A stretch of 64,000 nt of DNA. It comes from Balaenoptera acutorostrata (lineage: Eukaryota > Chordata > Mammalia > Artiodactyla > Balaenopteridae). The translations under genes were made by a program, and so were the position numbers. Shown in pieces: positions 12,901-24,800 of this stretch. The DNA lies in NCBI RefSeq assembly GCF_949987535.1, contig NC_080069.1, positions 45,993,269 through 46,057,268 on the forward strand. Reading direction: 5' to 3'. Under the pieces are notes generated by a model, which was not told the origin of the DNA, did no database searches, and saw only the letters and a list, made by a program, of their open reading frames with translations. Position 1 is the stretch's first letter. Each line of letters starts with the position of its first letter.

Positions 12901-13880
12901 AGAAGAAGAAAATGTAAATAGAGAATAAATTAGAAATTTGATTGTTTTAATTAGTTAACACATGTTTTAAGTCCTATAGAAGCACATCAGTTAGGACATA
13001 AATTTAAAAAGACTACATTGTAAAAAGGACATTCTTTCTTTTTTTTTTTCTTGAGATTGCTGTTATAGAAAAAAAAGTTTTTATCTAGGAGAAAGTAGAT
13101 GAAATTGTGAATAGGAATGAGATATAATAACAAAATCATCATCTCCTATCTCTGCATGTATTGGCGTCTTCGATAGTGAGTCAAATGTGAGGCAAGCAAT
13201 TTGTGTTTTAAATAGTTATAGGGAATGCCTCTTGCAAGAGAAGTTTTTGATAGACAGCTCAGAAATATTCCATGAACCGTAGATTTTTACTGATACATAC
13301 TCCCTCTCTTTTTATGTATTCTATTATTTAAAAACAGAGAAGATAAATCCTCTTATCACAGCAGCATTGCCAGAGTAACAATGATAAAATCCTTCTATTA
13401 TGTGACCCTTCTCAAAAAGCAATTTGTATTTTTCACACCCTGCCAAGCTGGTTCTTGGGAATTTTTAAGTAGTGTCTTTAAGCACACAATTTTTATTTTT
13501 TAGGGTAAAAATAGGAGGCTTTACTATAATTTATTGAATGTGAATTGTTCAGCATTTCAAGAGAAAATAATCCTTAATACCAGGTTAAACTGACTTCAGA
13601 GGTTCCAGGACACCAAGTTGTTTTAATAGTAGCAGGCATGGTCAGCCCCATGGAACATAATTCTCTTGCTGCTACTCTTAACCTATCTGTGGCCAGGTAT
13701 AACGGGAAGACTACTGAAGTGTGTTTCAGGAGGCATTGGCAATAAAATCCTGCTGTGCAGGCATGGTTTGCTTTGATAAGGTAATGGGAACTGTTCCTTA
13801 ATAAGACCTTGAACAGTTTGAAACGACTATTCTTTCCTTCATTAAATTGTCCTGGGACACTTGTGGCAAATATATTGACC
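12901..13880. other. Single-copy AT-rich DNA
   Basis: No assignable repeat. The frame at 13574-13882 on the minus strand (102 codons) has no recognisable domain, and nothing resembling a splice pattern or promoter flanks it. Confidence 0.5.
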
Positions 13881-14780
13881 ATAAGTATAAGGGTTTATCA
13901 CTGGATCTCAATTCTATTCCATTGATCTATGTCTATCCTTATGGCAATACAAACCTATTTTCATTACTGTAAGTCTGTAGTAAGTTTTTGAGATTAGAAA
14001 ACAGGAGCCCTGCAACTTTGTTCTTCTTTTTCAATATTGTTTCAGCTGTTCTGGGTTCCTTGTATTTTTATATGAAGTTTAGGGATAGCTTGCCATATTT
14101 TGCAATAAATAAGCAAACAAAAAAAACAAAGAGAAAATACTGGTATTTTGATGGGAATTGTGTTGGATTTGAAGATAAATTGGCAATTATTGCCATTTAA
14201 AAATTCTATTTTCTAATCCATGGGCACAGGGTGTCTCTTCATTTATATAAATCTTATTTAGTTTATTCCAACAATGTTTGTAATTTTCAGTATGAAAGTT
14301 TTGCTATTTTTTTGTTAAATGTATTCCTAGGTATTTTATTGCCTTAGCTGCTATACAAATGAGATAATTTTCTTAATTCATTTTTGAATTGTTTATTTCT
14401 AGTGCATAGAAATATGATTATTTTGTATATTTATCTTGTATCCTACCATGTTGTTACACTCATTTGTTAGTTTTAATAGTTTGTTTTAGTAGTCCTTATG
14501 ATTTTGTACATATATGATCATTTCATCTTCAACTAGAGAGTGTTACAATTCTTACTTTTCCATATAAATGACACATTTATTTTTATTGCCTAATTGTTTT
14601 GGCTAGAACCTCCAATAGAATGTTGAATACTAAGGGCAAGAATGGACATTCTTGTTTTGTTCCTGACTGTGGGGGAAACCCATTCAGTCTTTTTCCATTA
14701 AGTATAATGTTAACTGAAGGTTTTTCACAGGTGCATGTTATCCAGTGGAGAAAATTCCCTTATAGTCTTAACTTGGTGAG
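13881..14780 (-). mobile_element. Old L1 ORF2 fragment (reverse-transcriptase part)
   Basis: Read on the minus strand this is the ORF2 reverse-transcriptase region. On the strand shown, the antisense phrases TTCTATTCCATTGATCTATG, GTTTCAGCTGTTCTGGGTTCC, TATGAAGTTTAGGGATAGC and CTCCAATAGAATGTTGAATA follow L1 order and spacing. It is strongly diverged and lacks a 3' end. Confidence 0.8.
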
Positions 14781-15174
14781 TTTTCTTTTTGTTTGTCTGT
14801 TTTTTGTTTTGGTTTTAGTTTTTTTACAATCAAAACAAGTATTTGTCCTGGTTTTTATTGAACAGCCTTTTTTCCAAGTACAGATTGTCCCAATTAACTT
14901 TATTTTCTCTTTAAAGATTTGTATCCTATTTAGTGTCTACAGAACTTTACCCCATTTGCCTTTAGGTTCCCTCTGCCCTTTGATATTCTTTCACATTCTT
15001 ATTTCCCAAACTTGACAAGTTCTTACTTTTCCCTGTTAACAAATCTGTCCCCTGTGGCGATTACATTTTAGTTCCTGAGAATGTTACTTAAGCTTCTTAA
15101 CCCAAACCACCGCTTCCCACTGAAATAGCTTTCCTTTCTCTGTAATGATAAAAGTAAGACATTTTCTTTATAAA
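14781..15174. other. Unassigned DNA between old repeats
   Basis: T-rich at its left end. The 138-codon plus-strand frame 14599-15015 begins in antisense L1 and runs into this stretch, so I do not regard it as a gene. Confidence 0.5.
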
Positions 15175-15400
15175 CATTACAGTATGCTGAACACTTACTA
15201 GTTACTATGTGCCAAGTGTTGAACTAAGTACCTTATATTTTTTAGTCTGATTTTAATCCTCACAATATGAGGTCAGTGCCATGATAAGTTCCACTGCACA
15301 GAGAAAGAGAGGTTAAGCAAAATGTCAAGGTCACGACACTAGGAAGGAGCAGAGCCAGGATTTGAATCCAGATCTCTGTTTCCAAGCCCTGACTCAAAAA
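15175..15400 (-). mobile_element. MIR SINE
   Basis: Reverse orientation: CTTACTAGTTACTATGTGCCAAGTG, TTAATCCTCACAATATGAGGTCAG, AGAAAGAGAGGTTAAGC, AATGTCAAGGTCACGACACTAG, CAGAGCCAGGATTTGAATCCAG. All MIR core landmarks are present in the correct order, and this is one of the best-kept MIR copies here. Confidence 0.9.
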
Positions 15401-15534
15401 ATAATTAAAAAAAAAAACAAAACAAACAACAACAACAAATACAAACTCTAGCTCAAGCTGCTGTGTCAAACTATAGTATCCTTCCCAATCTTTCCCCAGT
15501 TAGAATCACTGATAACATTGGTTTTTTCCTTCCA

Positions 15535-17120
15535 AAGTTTTTCCCCAGCTTTATTGTTATATAATTGATATATACATTGTATTAGGTTAAGATGTACAAC
15601 ATAGTGATTTTATAAATGTGTAGATTGCAAGATGATTACCACAATAAGGTTACTTAACACTTCCATCACCTCACAGTTACAAATTTTTTCTTTTTTATGG
15701 TGGGAACTTCTTAAATCTACTCTCTTAGCAACTTTCAGATATACTATATAGTATTGTTAACTACAGTCAGCATGCTGTACTTTACATCCCCAGAATTTAT
15801 TTTTATCATGAAACGTGCTGTGTTTTGTCAAATTATTTTCATTGTGTGGATTCAAGTTACTGTCAGTGGCCTGGCATTTCAGCGTGAAGTACTTCTTTTA
15901 GGGCGGTTCCACTAGTAACGAATTCTCTCAGTTTTTATCTATGAGTATCTTAATTTATCCACTTCTGGAGGAGAGTTTAGCTGGATATAGAATTCTTGGT
16001 TGATAGTCTTTTCCTTTCAATACTATAAAGATGGTTTTCACTGTCTTCTCACCTCCAAATTTCATAATATTCCTATTGAGGATGAGTTCTACATGGTACA
16101 TTTTTATTCTCTTGCCGCTTTCACATCTTTCTCTTTGTCTTTGACATTTATCATTTGACTATGATGTGTCTAGATGTGGATAACTAAATTTACCCTTTTT
16201 CAAGTTTTTTGAGCTTCTTTAATGTGTCAATTGACATTTTTCATCAAATTTGGGAAGTTTTTGACCATTATGTCTTCAAATATTTTCTTTCTGCCTCTTT
16301 TTATTTTTCTCTGGGACTCTTACTGTGCATATGTTGGTATGCTTCATGCTGTCCCACAGGCCTGTGAGTCTCTGTTCATTTTTTTCTTTATTAATTTTCT
16401 TCTGCCTCTGTTGTATAATTTTGAGCTATCTGTATGTTTGCTGATTTTTTCTTCTGTCAGATGAAATCTACCGTTGAACCACTCTAGTGAATGTATCATT
16501 TGGTTATTGCATTTTTGACCACAGAATTTTGTATAGTTAACTTTTATAATTTCTTTCTTTTTAATGGTATTGCCTGTATTGTGAGACATTGTTAGCATAC
16601 CTTCTTTAGACATGGTTTTCTTTAGTTCTTTGGACATGTTTATAAAACTAAATGAAGTTTGCATCTACTAAGTTACAAATATGAGCCTCCTCAAGGAAAA
16701 TTTTATCTTTTTCCACCCTATGTGTATGTGGCATACTTTCCAATTTCTTTTAATGTCTCATAATTTTTTTGTTGAACACTGGACATTTTAGCTAACATAT
16801 TATAACAACTCTGGTACCAGATTCCTCAAGTCTCCACCCAACCTCTAAAGTTTGTTGTTACTGTGGTTTTTATCTTTTTCTCTCCATTGTTTCAAATGCT
16901 TATTTGTTTATCAACTCTCCTGAACTAATTCTATAGGTTCTGTATTTCCTGCAGTGTGTGGACACTGAGTTTTTTTATTAGCTAGTTGTTGTTGTTGCTG
17001 CTGCTGTTAAGTTCTTGTCTTTATTTTTCAGCCTGGCTTTCTGTGGGGCATCCTTCTGTCAGTATAATTTAGTGTTCAGCCAATGATTAGTCAGAAGATT
17101 TCTTTAATTATCTTGCCTAT
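15535..17120 (-). mobile_element. Probable HAL1 (half-L1) or old L1 5' half
   Basis: The left part (15535-15830) is a reversed L1M-type 3' UTR (AGCTTTATTGTTATATAATTGA, GATTACCACAATAAGGTTA, AGCATGCTGTACTTTACATCCCC). Immediately to its right, without any ORF2, is antisense ORF1-like and upstream sequence: AATTCTCTCAGTTTTTATC, GCTGGATATAGAATTCTTGG, GAAATCTACCGTTGAACCACTC, AATTTTTTTGTTGAACACTGGACATTTTAG. A 3' UTR joined directly to ORF1 is the defining layout of HAL1 elements. A normal L1 that lost ORF2, or two unrelated fragments, remain possible. Confidence 0.65.
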
Positions 17121-19152
17121 GGTTTTTCTATCCTTTGCAAAGGGATTTGTATGAGAAGAATACCTTCAAACTTCAAAACAGTTTACAAGACAGCCTTAAC
17201 TTTCACTGCCTGCTGGCACAGTGTCTCAAGATCAGACTTCTCCTTTCTCGTGTTTTTCCTGGGCATATACACAGCCTTGCACATATACTGAAACTTTTAG
17301 ATTCCCACATATATGTTGCACCTTTCCAAGTTCCCTTATCTAGTTCTTCCATATTTCCTTTTAAATTCCTGGCCAAACTACCCCAACTGAATTCACAACT
17401 GTAGGTGGCTGAGATGTTGCCAGCAATTTTATTTTGTTTCAGTAATGCTCTGTAAATTGGCTCACCCGACCTTGCCGATCTGAGGCTTGTGTCAAATGAA
17501 ATGGATGTCACACTCAAAGAATATAGATTTTCTAAGAATCTGAAAGTTTGGACAAAATATTGACTGTGCTCTGGGAATGGTGCTTTTAATGGAAACCCAG
17601 AAGAGGGCAGTCATCTTCTTAGGCTAAAAGACTGATGGCTTTTCTCTGTTACAACACCACCAAGTGAGAGAGGGGGTGGGTGGGAATAACCTGAAGTTAT
17701 AATGTCATAGACCTCACTGTCTCACCAAGATTAAGCATTTTCTCTTGGATAAATTATTTTTAGTTCATTCTGTGGCACTAGTTAGTTTCCAGAGTTCTGA
17801 AAAGGTTAATTTTAGATATTTTGTTTACATTTGTGTTAGTTTCGAGGGAGAACAAGTTTATAAGTATACTTCCTTGGTAATTCTGGAAGTCAGTTGCAGC
17901 TCTGCTCCTTTAATGCCACAGACTACTTCAGCCAACTTCCAGCCTCTTATTAACTATCTCTGTACCCTAACAGAGTCTAGGTGACACAGGCCAGGCTTTC
18001 ATTTTGGTACTCTTGAAGCCCTTTTGCCTCAGTTGAAATCAAGGTGATTATCATGCAGTCTCCTGATGGGTAGGTCAACAGATTTCCTTAAAGGGATTTA
18101 TTTTCTCAATCACTTCAATCTCATTGCTTTCATACCAGTATTGATCAGGATGAACATGTTTATACGTGGCAACCTCTTGAAATTTAATGTAATAGTGATT
18201 TTTTTTTTTTTATTTACACTGTTAGTTCATTTTAGGTTGATGTGGTGTTCCTTTCTATAGAGATACTCAGGGACCAGTGTCACAGAGACTCCCCCGTGAT
18301 GTAGCTGTGCCATCTGGTACCTGCAGCATCCTCATGTGCTAGGAGAAGTACATGGAGGTCTCATCACTGCTTTCCCATGCTTCAGCCCAGAAGTGCTTCC
18401 TGCCAACTTCTCTCACAGCAAATTGGATAGAATTAGTCACATGGGTTTACTTAGCTCCAAGGGGATTGAGGTTTTTCTTGCCCTCCTTATGACTAGGAAA
18501 AAAAAAAAAAAAAAGAAGAACCTACAATCTACTACACTACTCTTTAAGCTGGATGCTGGTTAAGTGTTGCAAAAATCAGGTTCAAGCCATTTCCTCTTGG
18601 AGTCCTCTGTGGGTAGTCTAGCACTTTACTTTTGAATTGGGGCATACTTAGTATGTATTATTTTATTGTTAGTCTACTGGAACCTCAGCTGGAACTAAAG
18701 AAGGAAAATCTCATTTTACTTTCTTGCTACACAAAGTAGAGTTTTTTATGGTTATGATATTCTCTTAGATGCCTTTTCACAAATTGTCTCCACAACTGCC
18801 AGCAAGAATTGGCACTCTACCCAGTCCTGGTCCAGGAATGAGAGCAGCACTATTTCTTTCCATCTTTTCTTCCAACTGGCTCAGAGAACAAGAAGTTGCA
18901 CTGATTCATTCTGACAGTCTGTCTGGCAATATCCACCTAAACAAGAAATGTTTTTCAAACATTATTAACAATAACTTTTGCATTGCTTTTCTAAAATTAA
19001 TGTCTAGCTTTAGATCACCTATTCTGTCCAACATAGAAAATTTACTTCATAAAGACTGTCCTAGCTGCACAAGATTGCTTAGTCACACTATACATGGGGC
19101 CTCTATCATCCATCGCTCAAAAATGTAATAAACAGAGGTCTTGTGTTTCTAC
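17121..19152. other. Unassigned, mostly single-copy DNA
   Basis: Contains a (GGGTG)-like patch near 17672 and an A run of 18 at about 18498-18515. The reading frames present (89, 104, 79 and 119 codons) share no family signature. The A run has no gene-like sequence or AATAAA upstream, so I do not call a processed pseudogene. Confidence 0.5.
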
Positions 19153-19154
19153 TA

Positions 19155-19358
19155 CAATCAGCCCTCTGTATCCACGGGTTCTTTATCCACTCATTCAACC
19201 AACCACAATCCTAAGTTGGTTGATTCGTGGATGTGGAACCCACAAATACAGACGGCTGACTGTACTACACCACTGAATATAAGGGACTGAATATCAACAG
19301 ATTTGGGTATCCATGCAGGTCCTGAAGCCAATCCCACTGGGATAATGAAGGATGACTG
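19155..19358 (+). mobile_element. Tigger-type nonautonomous DNA transposon (MER2-like)
   Basis: The ends CAATCAGCCCTCTGTATCC and GGATGACTG form imperfect inverted repeats of the CAGTC type, flanked on both sides by TA (19153-19154 and 19359-19360), as expected for Tc1/mariner insertion. The interior carries the family phrases ATTCAACCAACCACAATC, GGGACTGAATATCAACAG and AGCCAATCCCACTGGG. Confidence 0.8.
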
Positions 19359-19499
19359 TATATGCTAAGGAGTGAGTTAAGATCTTAGACTTTAACAAGT
19401 GTGTGAAACATACATGCTTACTATTCTCATGCAATTTTTAATCTATTAAAAATAAATATTAGAAAATAATTATACAGTCACCACATTCAGGCAGTAATG

Positions 19500-19625
19500 C
19501 AATACATGTTTATTTAATATATTGAGCATTTATTAGATGCTAGGTACTGAAATTCCAAAAGCAAATGGGGCATTATCTCTGTCCTTCAAGTTTAAAGGTT
19601 ATGAAAATTTAATTGATTTATTCAC
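19500..19625 (-). mobile_element. L2 3' end (reverse)
   Basis: TTATTTAATATATTGAGCATTTATTAGATGCTAGGTACTG followed by TCTCTGTCCTTCAAGTTTAAAGG matches the reversed L2 tail (ATTTATTGAGCACCTACTATGTGCCAGG ... CTGCCCTCAAGGAGC). Confidence 0.65.
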
Positions 19626-20500
19626 TTCCCTTCATCATAACGAACAAAATTATATCAGGATTTAATTATGCTGCCTAAAATTTCTAATGTAAGTCTGTAT
19701 TGCTTCTGCTGAGGTCTGGTAATTGTGCTTCAATGTTATTTTCCCTTGTATAGTCTAGAGGGGGCAGAACTTCTGAAATGGAAGAGTACAGAACTTGATA
19801 GATCTTCTTCCCAACCATACAACCATTTAACTAGAGGAAATTATAAAAATATCATGTAACATTTCTAAAAATTTTCCTTAGTGCATATAGACAATGGAGA
19901 AGCATTGGTTCAATAAAGTTTACTGAATCTTGTTAAGAACAGAGAGAGTCTGGCATTTGAGCTCTCACCCACTCTCTTCCTCCCCTCCCAGTTTGGTATT
20001 ATGGATACTCTAGTTTGGATGAGTTATGGCCAAGAGTATCAAGTTGGACTTAACAAGTTGGGTAAACACAAAGTTTATCACTGTGTTCCACAGTGAGTTC
20101 TACACCCAGATACATCATAGCCAAAATGTTGAAAGAAGCATAAAGACAAAGTATTGAAAGTAGCGAGAAAAATCCACTTCACTTCCAAGGAGCCCTAATA
20201 AGATCAGCAGCTGAATTACCATCAGGAAAACAAAAGCAAGAACAATAACAACAACAACAACAACAGCAAAAGTAGCTATAAGGCAATGGGATGATGTATT
20301 CAAAGTATTAAAAGTTAAAAAAAAAAAGACTGTCAGTCAAAACTTTTTCCCTGAATAGCCTAACAAAATAGATATTTTCCAAATTATTTTAATATACACA
20401 ACAATAAAATCACATATTCTAAGATGCTATCCTAATGCCAAATGAAATCTACATTTCCCAACTAAATGCTCTCCACACTCTAGCAGAGCAAAAGAAGACA
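19626..20500. other. Single-copy AT-rich DNA
   Basis: Holds a short (ACA)n run at about 20249-20270. I recognise no gene or repeat family. Confidence 0.5.
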
Positions 20501-20502
20501 AT

Positions 20503-20728
20503 GTGGTAAAATAGGAAGAACACAGTATTTGCACGTAAAGAACACTACATTTAAATCTAACTTATGCATTTCATAGCTCTCTTGCAATGCATAAGAATTA
20601 TAGTCTCAATATGTCTAAAATAGGAATGATGATACATACATAACAGGGTCATGATAAGAATTAATTATTGTGACACATATGAGGTGCTTAGTACAGGGCA
20701 GGTACTCAATAAATGTTTGCTCTAGTAA
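20503..20728 (+). mobile_element. MIR SINE
   Basis: Landmarks in order: GAACACAGTATTTGCACG near the head, TCTCAATATGTCTAAAATAGG, AACAGGGTCATGATAAGAATTAA and GGTGCTTAGTACAGGGCAGGTACTCAATAAATG at the end. This is a standard MIR layout. Confidence 0.8.
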
Positions 20729-20928
20729 AGAAAATTACTGTTCTTAATATATGATGGACATTTCACTAGCAGTGTTGCACTAGTTAATCTTATTTATTTT
20801 GCCTAGAAGCCCTGGATGGATAGTGATATCACTCTATTTTAAAGTGGATAAATGGTAGCACAAGTATGTAACAGAACTCATCCAATATCTTATATGTATA
20901 GCACATTTTATTTTAAGACTCATACTTC

Positions 20929-21279
20929 GGGCTTCCCTGGTGGCGCAGTGGTTGAGAGTCTGCCTGCTAATGCAGGGGACACGGGTTCGAGCCCTGGCCT
21001 GGGAAGATCCCACATGCCGCGGAGCGGCTGGGCCCGTGAGCCACAACTGCTGAGCCTGCGCGTCTGGAGCCTGTGCTCCGCGGCGAGAGAGGCCGCGGCG
21101 GTGAGAGGCCCGCGCATCGCGATGAAGAGTGGCCCCCGCTTGCCACAACTGGAGAAAGCCCTCGCACAGAAACGAAGACCCAACACAGCCAAAATCAATC
21201 AATCAATCAATCAATCAAAAAAAAAAAAAAACATACGCATCTGATTCAAGATCCTCATTAAAAAAAAAAAAAAAAAAAA
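20929..21279 (+). mobile_element. CHR-type SINE S1, two-part tail
   Basis: A Pol III-transcribed, tRNA-derived SINE moved by L1 machinery. The head GGGCTTCCCTGGTGGC contains box A (TGGCGCAGTGG) and box B (GGTTCGAGCCC). A GC-rich body follows and ends CCAACACAGCC. Target duplications AAGACTCATACTTC are identical at 20915-20928 and 21280-21293. The tail is (ATCA)n, then A15 (21217-21231), then 28 bp of unrelated sequence (21232-21259), then a second A run to 21279. The perfect duplications and intact promoter boxes mark it as one of the younger SINEs here. Confidence 0.97.
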
Positions 21280-21883
21280 AAGACTCATACTTCTAAGTAC
21301 TGAGTTCTATGACTTTTGGTTGCTGTTTTCACTGCTGTTTTCCTAATGCCTAAAACCACGACTAGAAGGTGGCTGATAGCAATAAGTGTTTCTTGGGTGA
21401 ATGAAAGTCAATCTTAATCTCATTTCAGACACAGCATTGAGTCATGCTGAAATAAGGGAACTGCTAAAAACATTAATATTCAATAAAACATAAGACTTTG
21501 TATTATTATTATTTTTTAAACATCTTTATTGGAGTATAATTGCTTTACAATGGTGTGTTAGTTTCTGCTTTATAACAAAGTGAATCAGTTATACATATAC
21601 CTATATCCCCATATCTCTTCCTTCTTGCATCTCCCTCCCTCCCACCCTCTCTATCCCACCCCTCTACGTGGTCACAAAGCACCGAGCTGATCTCCCTGTG
21701 CTACGCGGCTGCTTCCCACTAGCTATCTATTTTACGTTTGGTAGTGTATATATGTCCATGCCACTCTCTCACTTTGTCACAGCTTACCCTTACCCCTCCC
21801 TGTATCCTCAAGTCTATTCTCTAGTAGGTCCGCATCTTATTCCCATCTTGCCCCTAGGTTCTTCATGACCTTTTTTTTTTTTT

Positions 21884-24800
21884 TTAGATTCCATATACAT
21901 GTGTGAGCATACGGTGTTTGTTTTTCTCTCTCTGACTTACTTCACACTGAATGACAGTCTCTAGGTCCATCCACCTCACTACAAGTAACTCAGTTTCATT
22001 CCTTTTTATGGCTGAGTAATATTCCATTGTATATATGTGCCACATCTTCTTTATCCATTCATCTGTTGATGGCCACTTCTATGTCCTGGCTATTGTAAAT
22101 AGAGTTGCAATGAACATTTTGGTACATGACTCTTTTTAAATTATGGTTTTCTCAGGGTATATGCCCAGTAGTGGGATTGCTGGGTCATATGGTAGTTCTA
22201 TTTGTAGTTTTTTAAGGAACCTCCATACTGTTCTCCATAGTGGCTGTATCAATTTACATACCCACCAACAGTGAAAGAGGGTTCCCTTTTCTCCACACCC
22301 TCTCCAGCATTTATTGTTTGTAAATTTTTTTGATTATGGCCATTCTGACTGGTGTGAGATGATACCTCATTGTAGTTTTGGTTTGAATTTCTCTAATGAT
22401 TAATGATGTTGAGCATTCTTTCATGCGTTTGTTGGCTATCTGTATATCTTCTTTGGAGAAATGTCTATTTAGGTCTTCTGCCCATTTTTGGACTGGGTTG
22501 TTTGTTTTTTTATTGAGCTGCACGAGTGGCTGCGGCTTGTAAATTTTGGAGATTAATCCTTTGTCATTTGCTTCATTTGCAAATATTTTCTCCCATTCTG
22601 AGGGTTGTCTTTTCATCTTGTTTATGGTTTCCTTTGCTGTGCCAAAGCTTTTAAGTTTCATTAGGTCCCACTTGTTTATTTTTGTTTTTATTTCCATTTA
22701 TCTAGGAGGTGGGTCAAAAAGGATTTGCTGTGATTTATGTCATAGAGTGTTCTGCCTATGTTTTCCTCTAAGAGTTTGATGGTGTCTGGCCTTACATTTA
22801 GGTCTTTAATCCATTTTGAGTTTATTTTTCTGTATGCTGTTAGGTAGTGTTCTCATTTCATTCTTTTACATGTAGCTCTCCAGTTTTCTCAGCACCACTT
22901 ATTGAAGAGGCTGTCTTTTCTCCATTGTATATTCTTGCCTCCTTTATCAAAGATAAGGTGACCATATGTGTGTGGGTTTATCTCTGGGCTTTCTATCATG
23001 TTCCATTGATCTATATTTCTGTTTCTGTGCCAGCACCATACTGTCCTGATTACTGTAGCTTTGTGGTAGAGTCTGAAGTCAGGGAGCCTGATTCCTCCAG
23101 CTCCGTTTTTCTTTCTCAAGATTGCTTTGGCTATTCGGGGTCTTTTGTCTTTCCATACAAATTGTGAAATTTGTTGTTCTAGTTCTGTGAAAAATGCCTC
23201 TGGTAGTTTGATAGGGATTGCATTGAATCTGTAGATTGCTTTGGGTGGTAGAGTTATTTTCAAAATGTTGATTCTTCCAATCCAAGAACATGGTATATCT
23301 CTCCATCTATTTATATCATCTTTAATTTCTTTCATCAGTGTCATAATTTTCTGCATACAGATGTTTTGTCTCCTTAGGTAAGTTTATTCCTAGATATTTT
23401 ATTCTTTTTGTTGCAGTGGTAAATGGGAATGTTTTCTTAATTTCACTTTCAGATTTTCCATCATTATTGTATAGGAATGCAAGAGATTTCTGTGCATTAA
23501 TTTTGTATCCTGTGACTTTACCAAATTCATTGATTAGCTCTAGTAGTTTTCTGGTAGCATCTTTAGGATTCTCTATGTATAGTATCATGTCATCTGCAAA
23601 CAGTGACAGCTTTACTTCTTCTTTTCTGATTTGGATTCCTTTTATTTCTTTTTTCTTTGATTGCTGTGGCTAGGACTTCCAAAACTATGTTGAATAATAG
23701 TGGTGAGAGTGGGCAACCTTGTCTTGTTCCTCAATTAGTGGAAATGATTTCAGTTTTTCACCATTGAGAACGATGTTGGCTGTGGGTTTGTCATATATGG
23801 TCTTTATTATGTTGAGGTAAGTTCCCTCTAGGCCTACTTTCTGGAGGGTTTTTATCATAAATTGGTGTTGAATTTTGTCAAAAGCTTTCTCTGCATCTAT
23901 TGAGATGATCATATGGTTTTTCTCCTTCAATTTGCTAATATGGTGTATCACGTTGATTGACTTACGTATATTGAAGAATCCTTGCATTCCTGGGATAAAC
24001 TCCACTTGATCATAGTGTATGATGCTTTTAATGTGCTGTTGGATTCTGTTTGCTAGTATTTTGTTGAGGATTTTTGCATCTATGCTCATCAGTGATATTG
24101 GCCTGTAGTTTTCTTTCTTTGTGACATCTTTGTCTGGTTTTGGTATCAGGGTGATGGTGGCCTCGTAGAATGAGTTTGGGAGTGTTCCTCCCTCTGCTAT
24201 ATTTTGGAAGAGTTTGAGAATGATAGGTGTTAGCTCTTCTCTAAATGTTTGATAGAATTGACCTGTGATGCCATGTGGTCCTGGGCTTTTGTTTGTTGGA
24301 AGATTTTTAATCACAGTTTCAATTTTAGTGCTTCTGATTGGTCTGTTCATATTTTGTATTCCTTCCTGGTTCAGTCTCAGAAGGTTGTGCATTTCTAAGA
24401 ATTTGTCTATTTCTTCCAAGTTGTCCATTTTATTGGCATAGAGTTGCTTGTAGTAATCTCTCATGATCTTTTGTATTTCTGCAGTGTCAGTTGTTACTTC
24501 TCCTTTTTCATTTCTAATTCTATTGATTTCAGTCTTCTCCCTTTTTTTCTTAATAAGTCTGGCTAATGGTTTATCAATTTTGTTTATCTTCTCAAAGAAC
24601 CACCTTTTAGTTTTTTGTTTTTTTTTTTAAATCCAGGTACTTGTCTTTTTTTTTTTTTTAAATTATTTATTTATTTATTTATGGCTGTGTTGGGTCTTTG
24701 TTTCTGTGCGAGGGCCTTCTCTAGCTGCAGCAAGCGGGGTCCACTCTTCATCGCGGTGCACGGGCCTCTCACTATCGTGGCCTCTCCCGTTGCGGAGCAC

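Noticed and set aside
18498..18515. A18 run as the tail of a processed pseudogene
   Set aside because: There is no AATAAA, no gene-like sequence upstream and no target duplication that I could find.
20940..21010. tRNA gene from box A and box B in the SINE
   Set aside because: The boxes belong to the tRNA-derived SINE head. The region has SINE body and tail downstream, exact target duplications, and no sign of a mature tRNA end.
23685..24464. 259-codon minus-strand open frame as a host gene
   Set aside because: It is the reverse-transcriptase part of L1-B ORF2 ([17 protein letters not shown]) between frameshifts.
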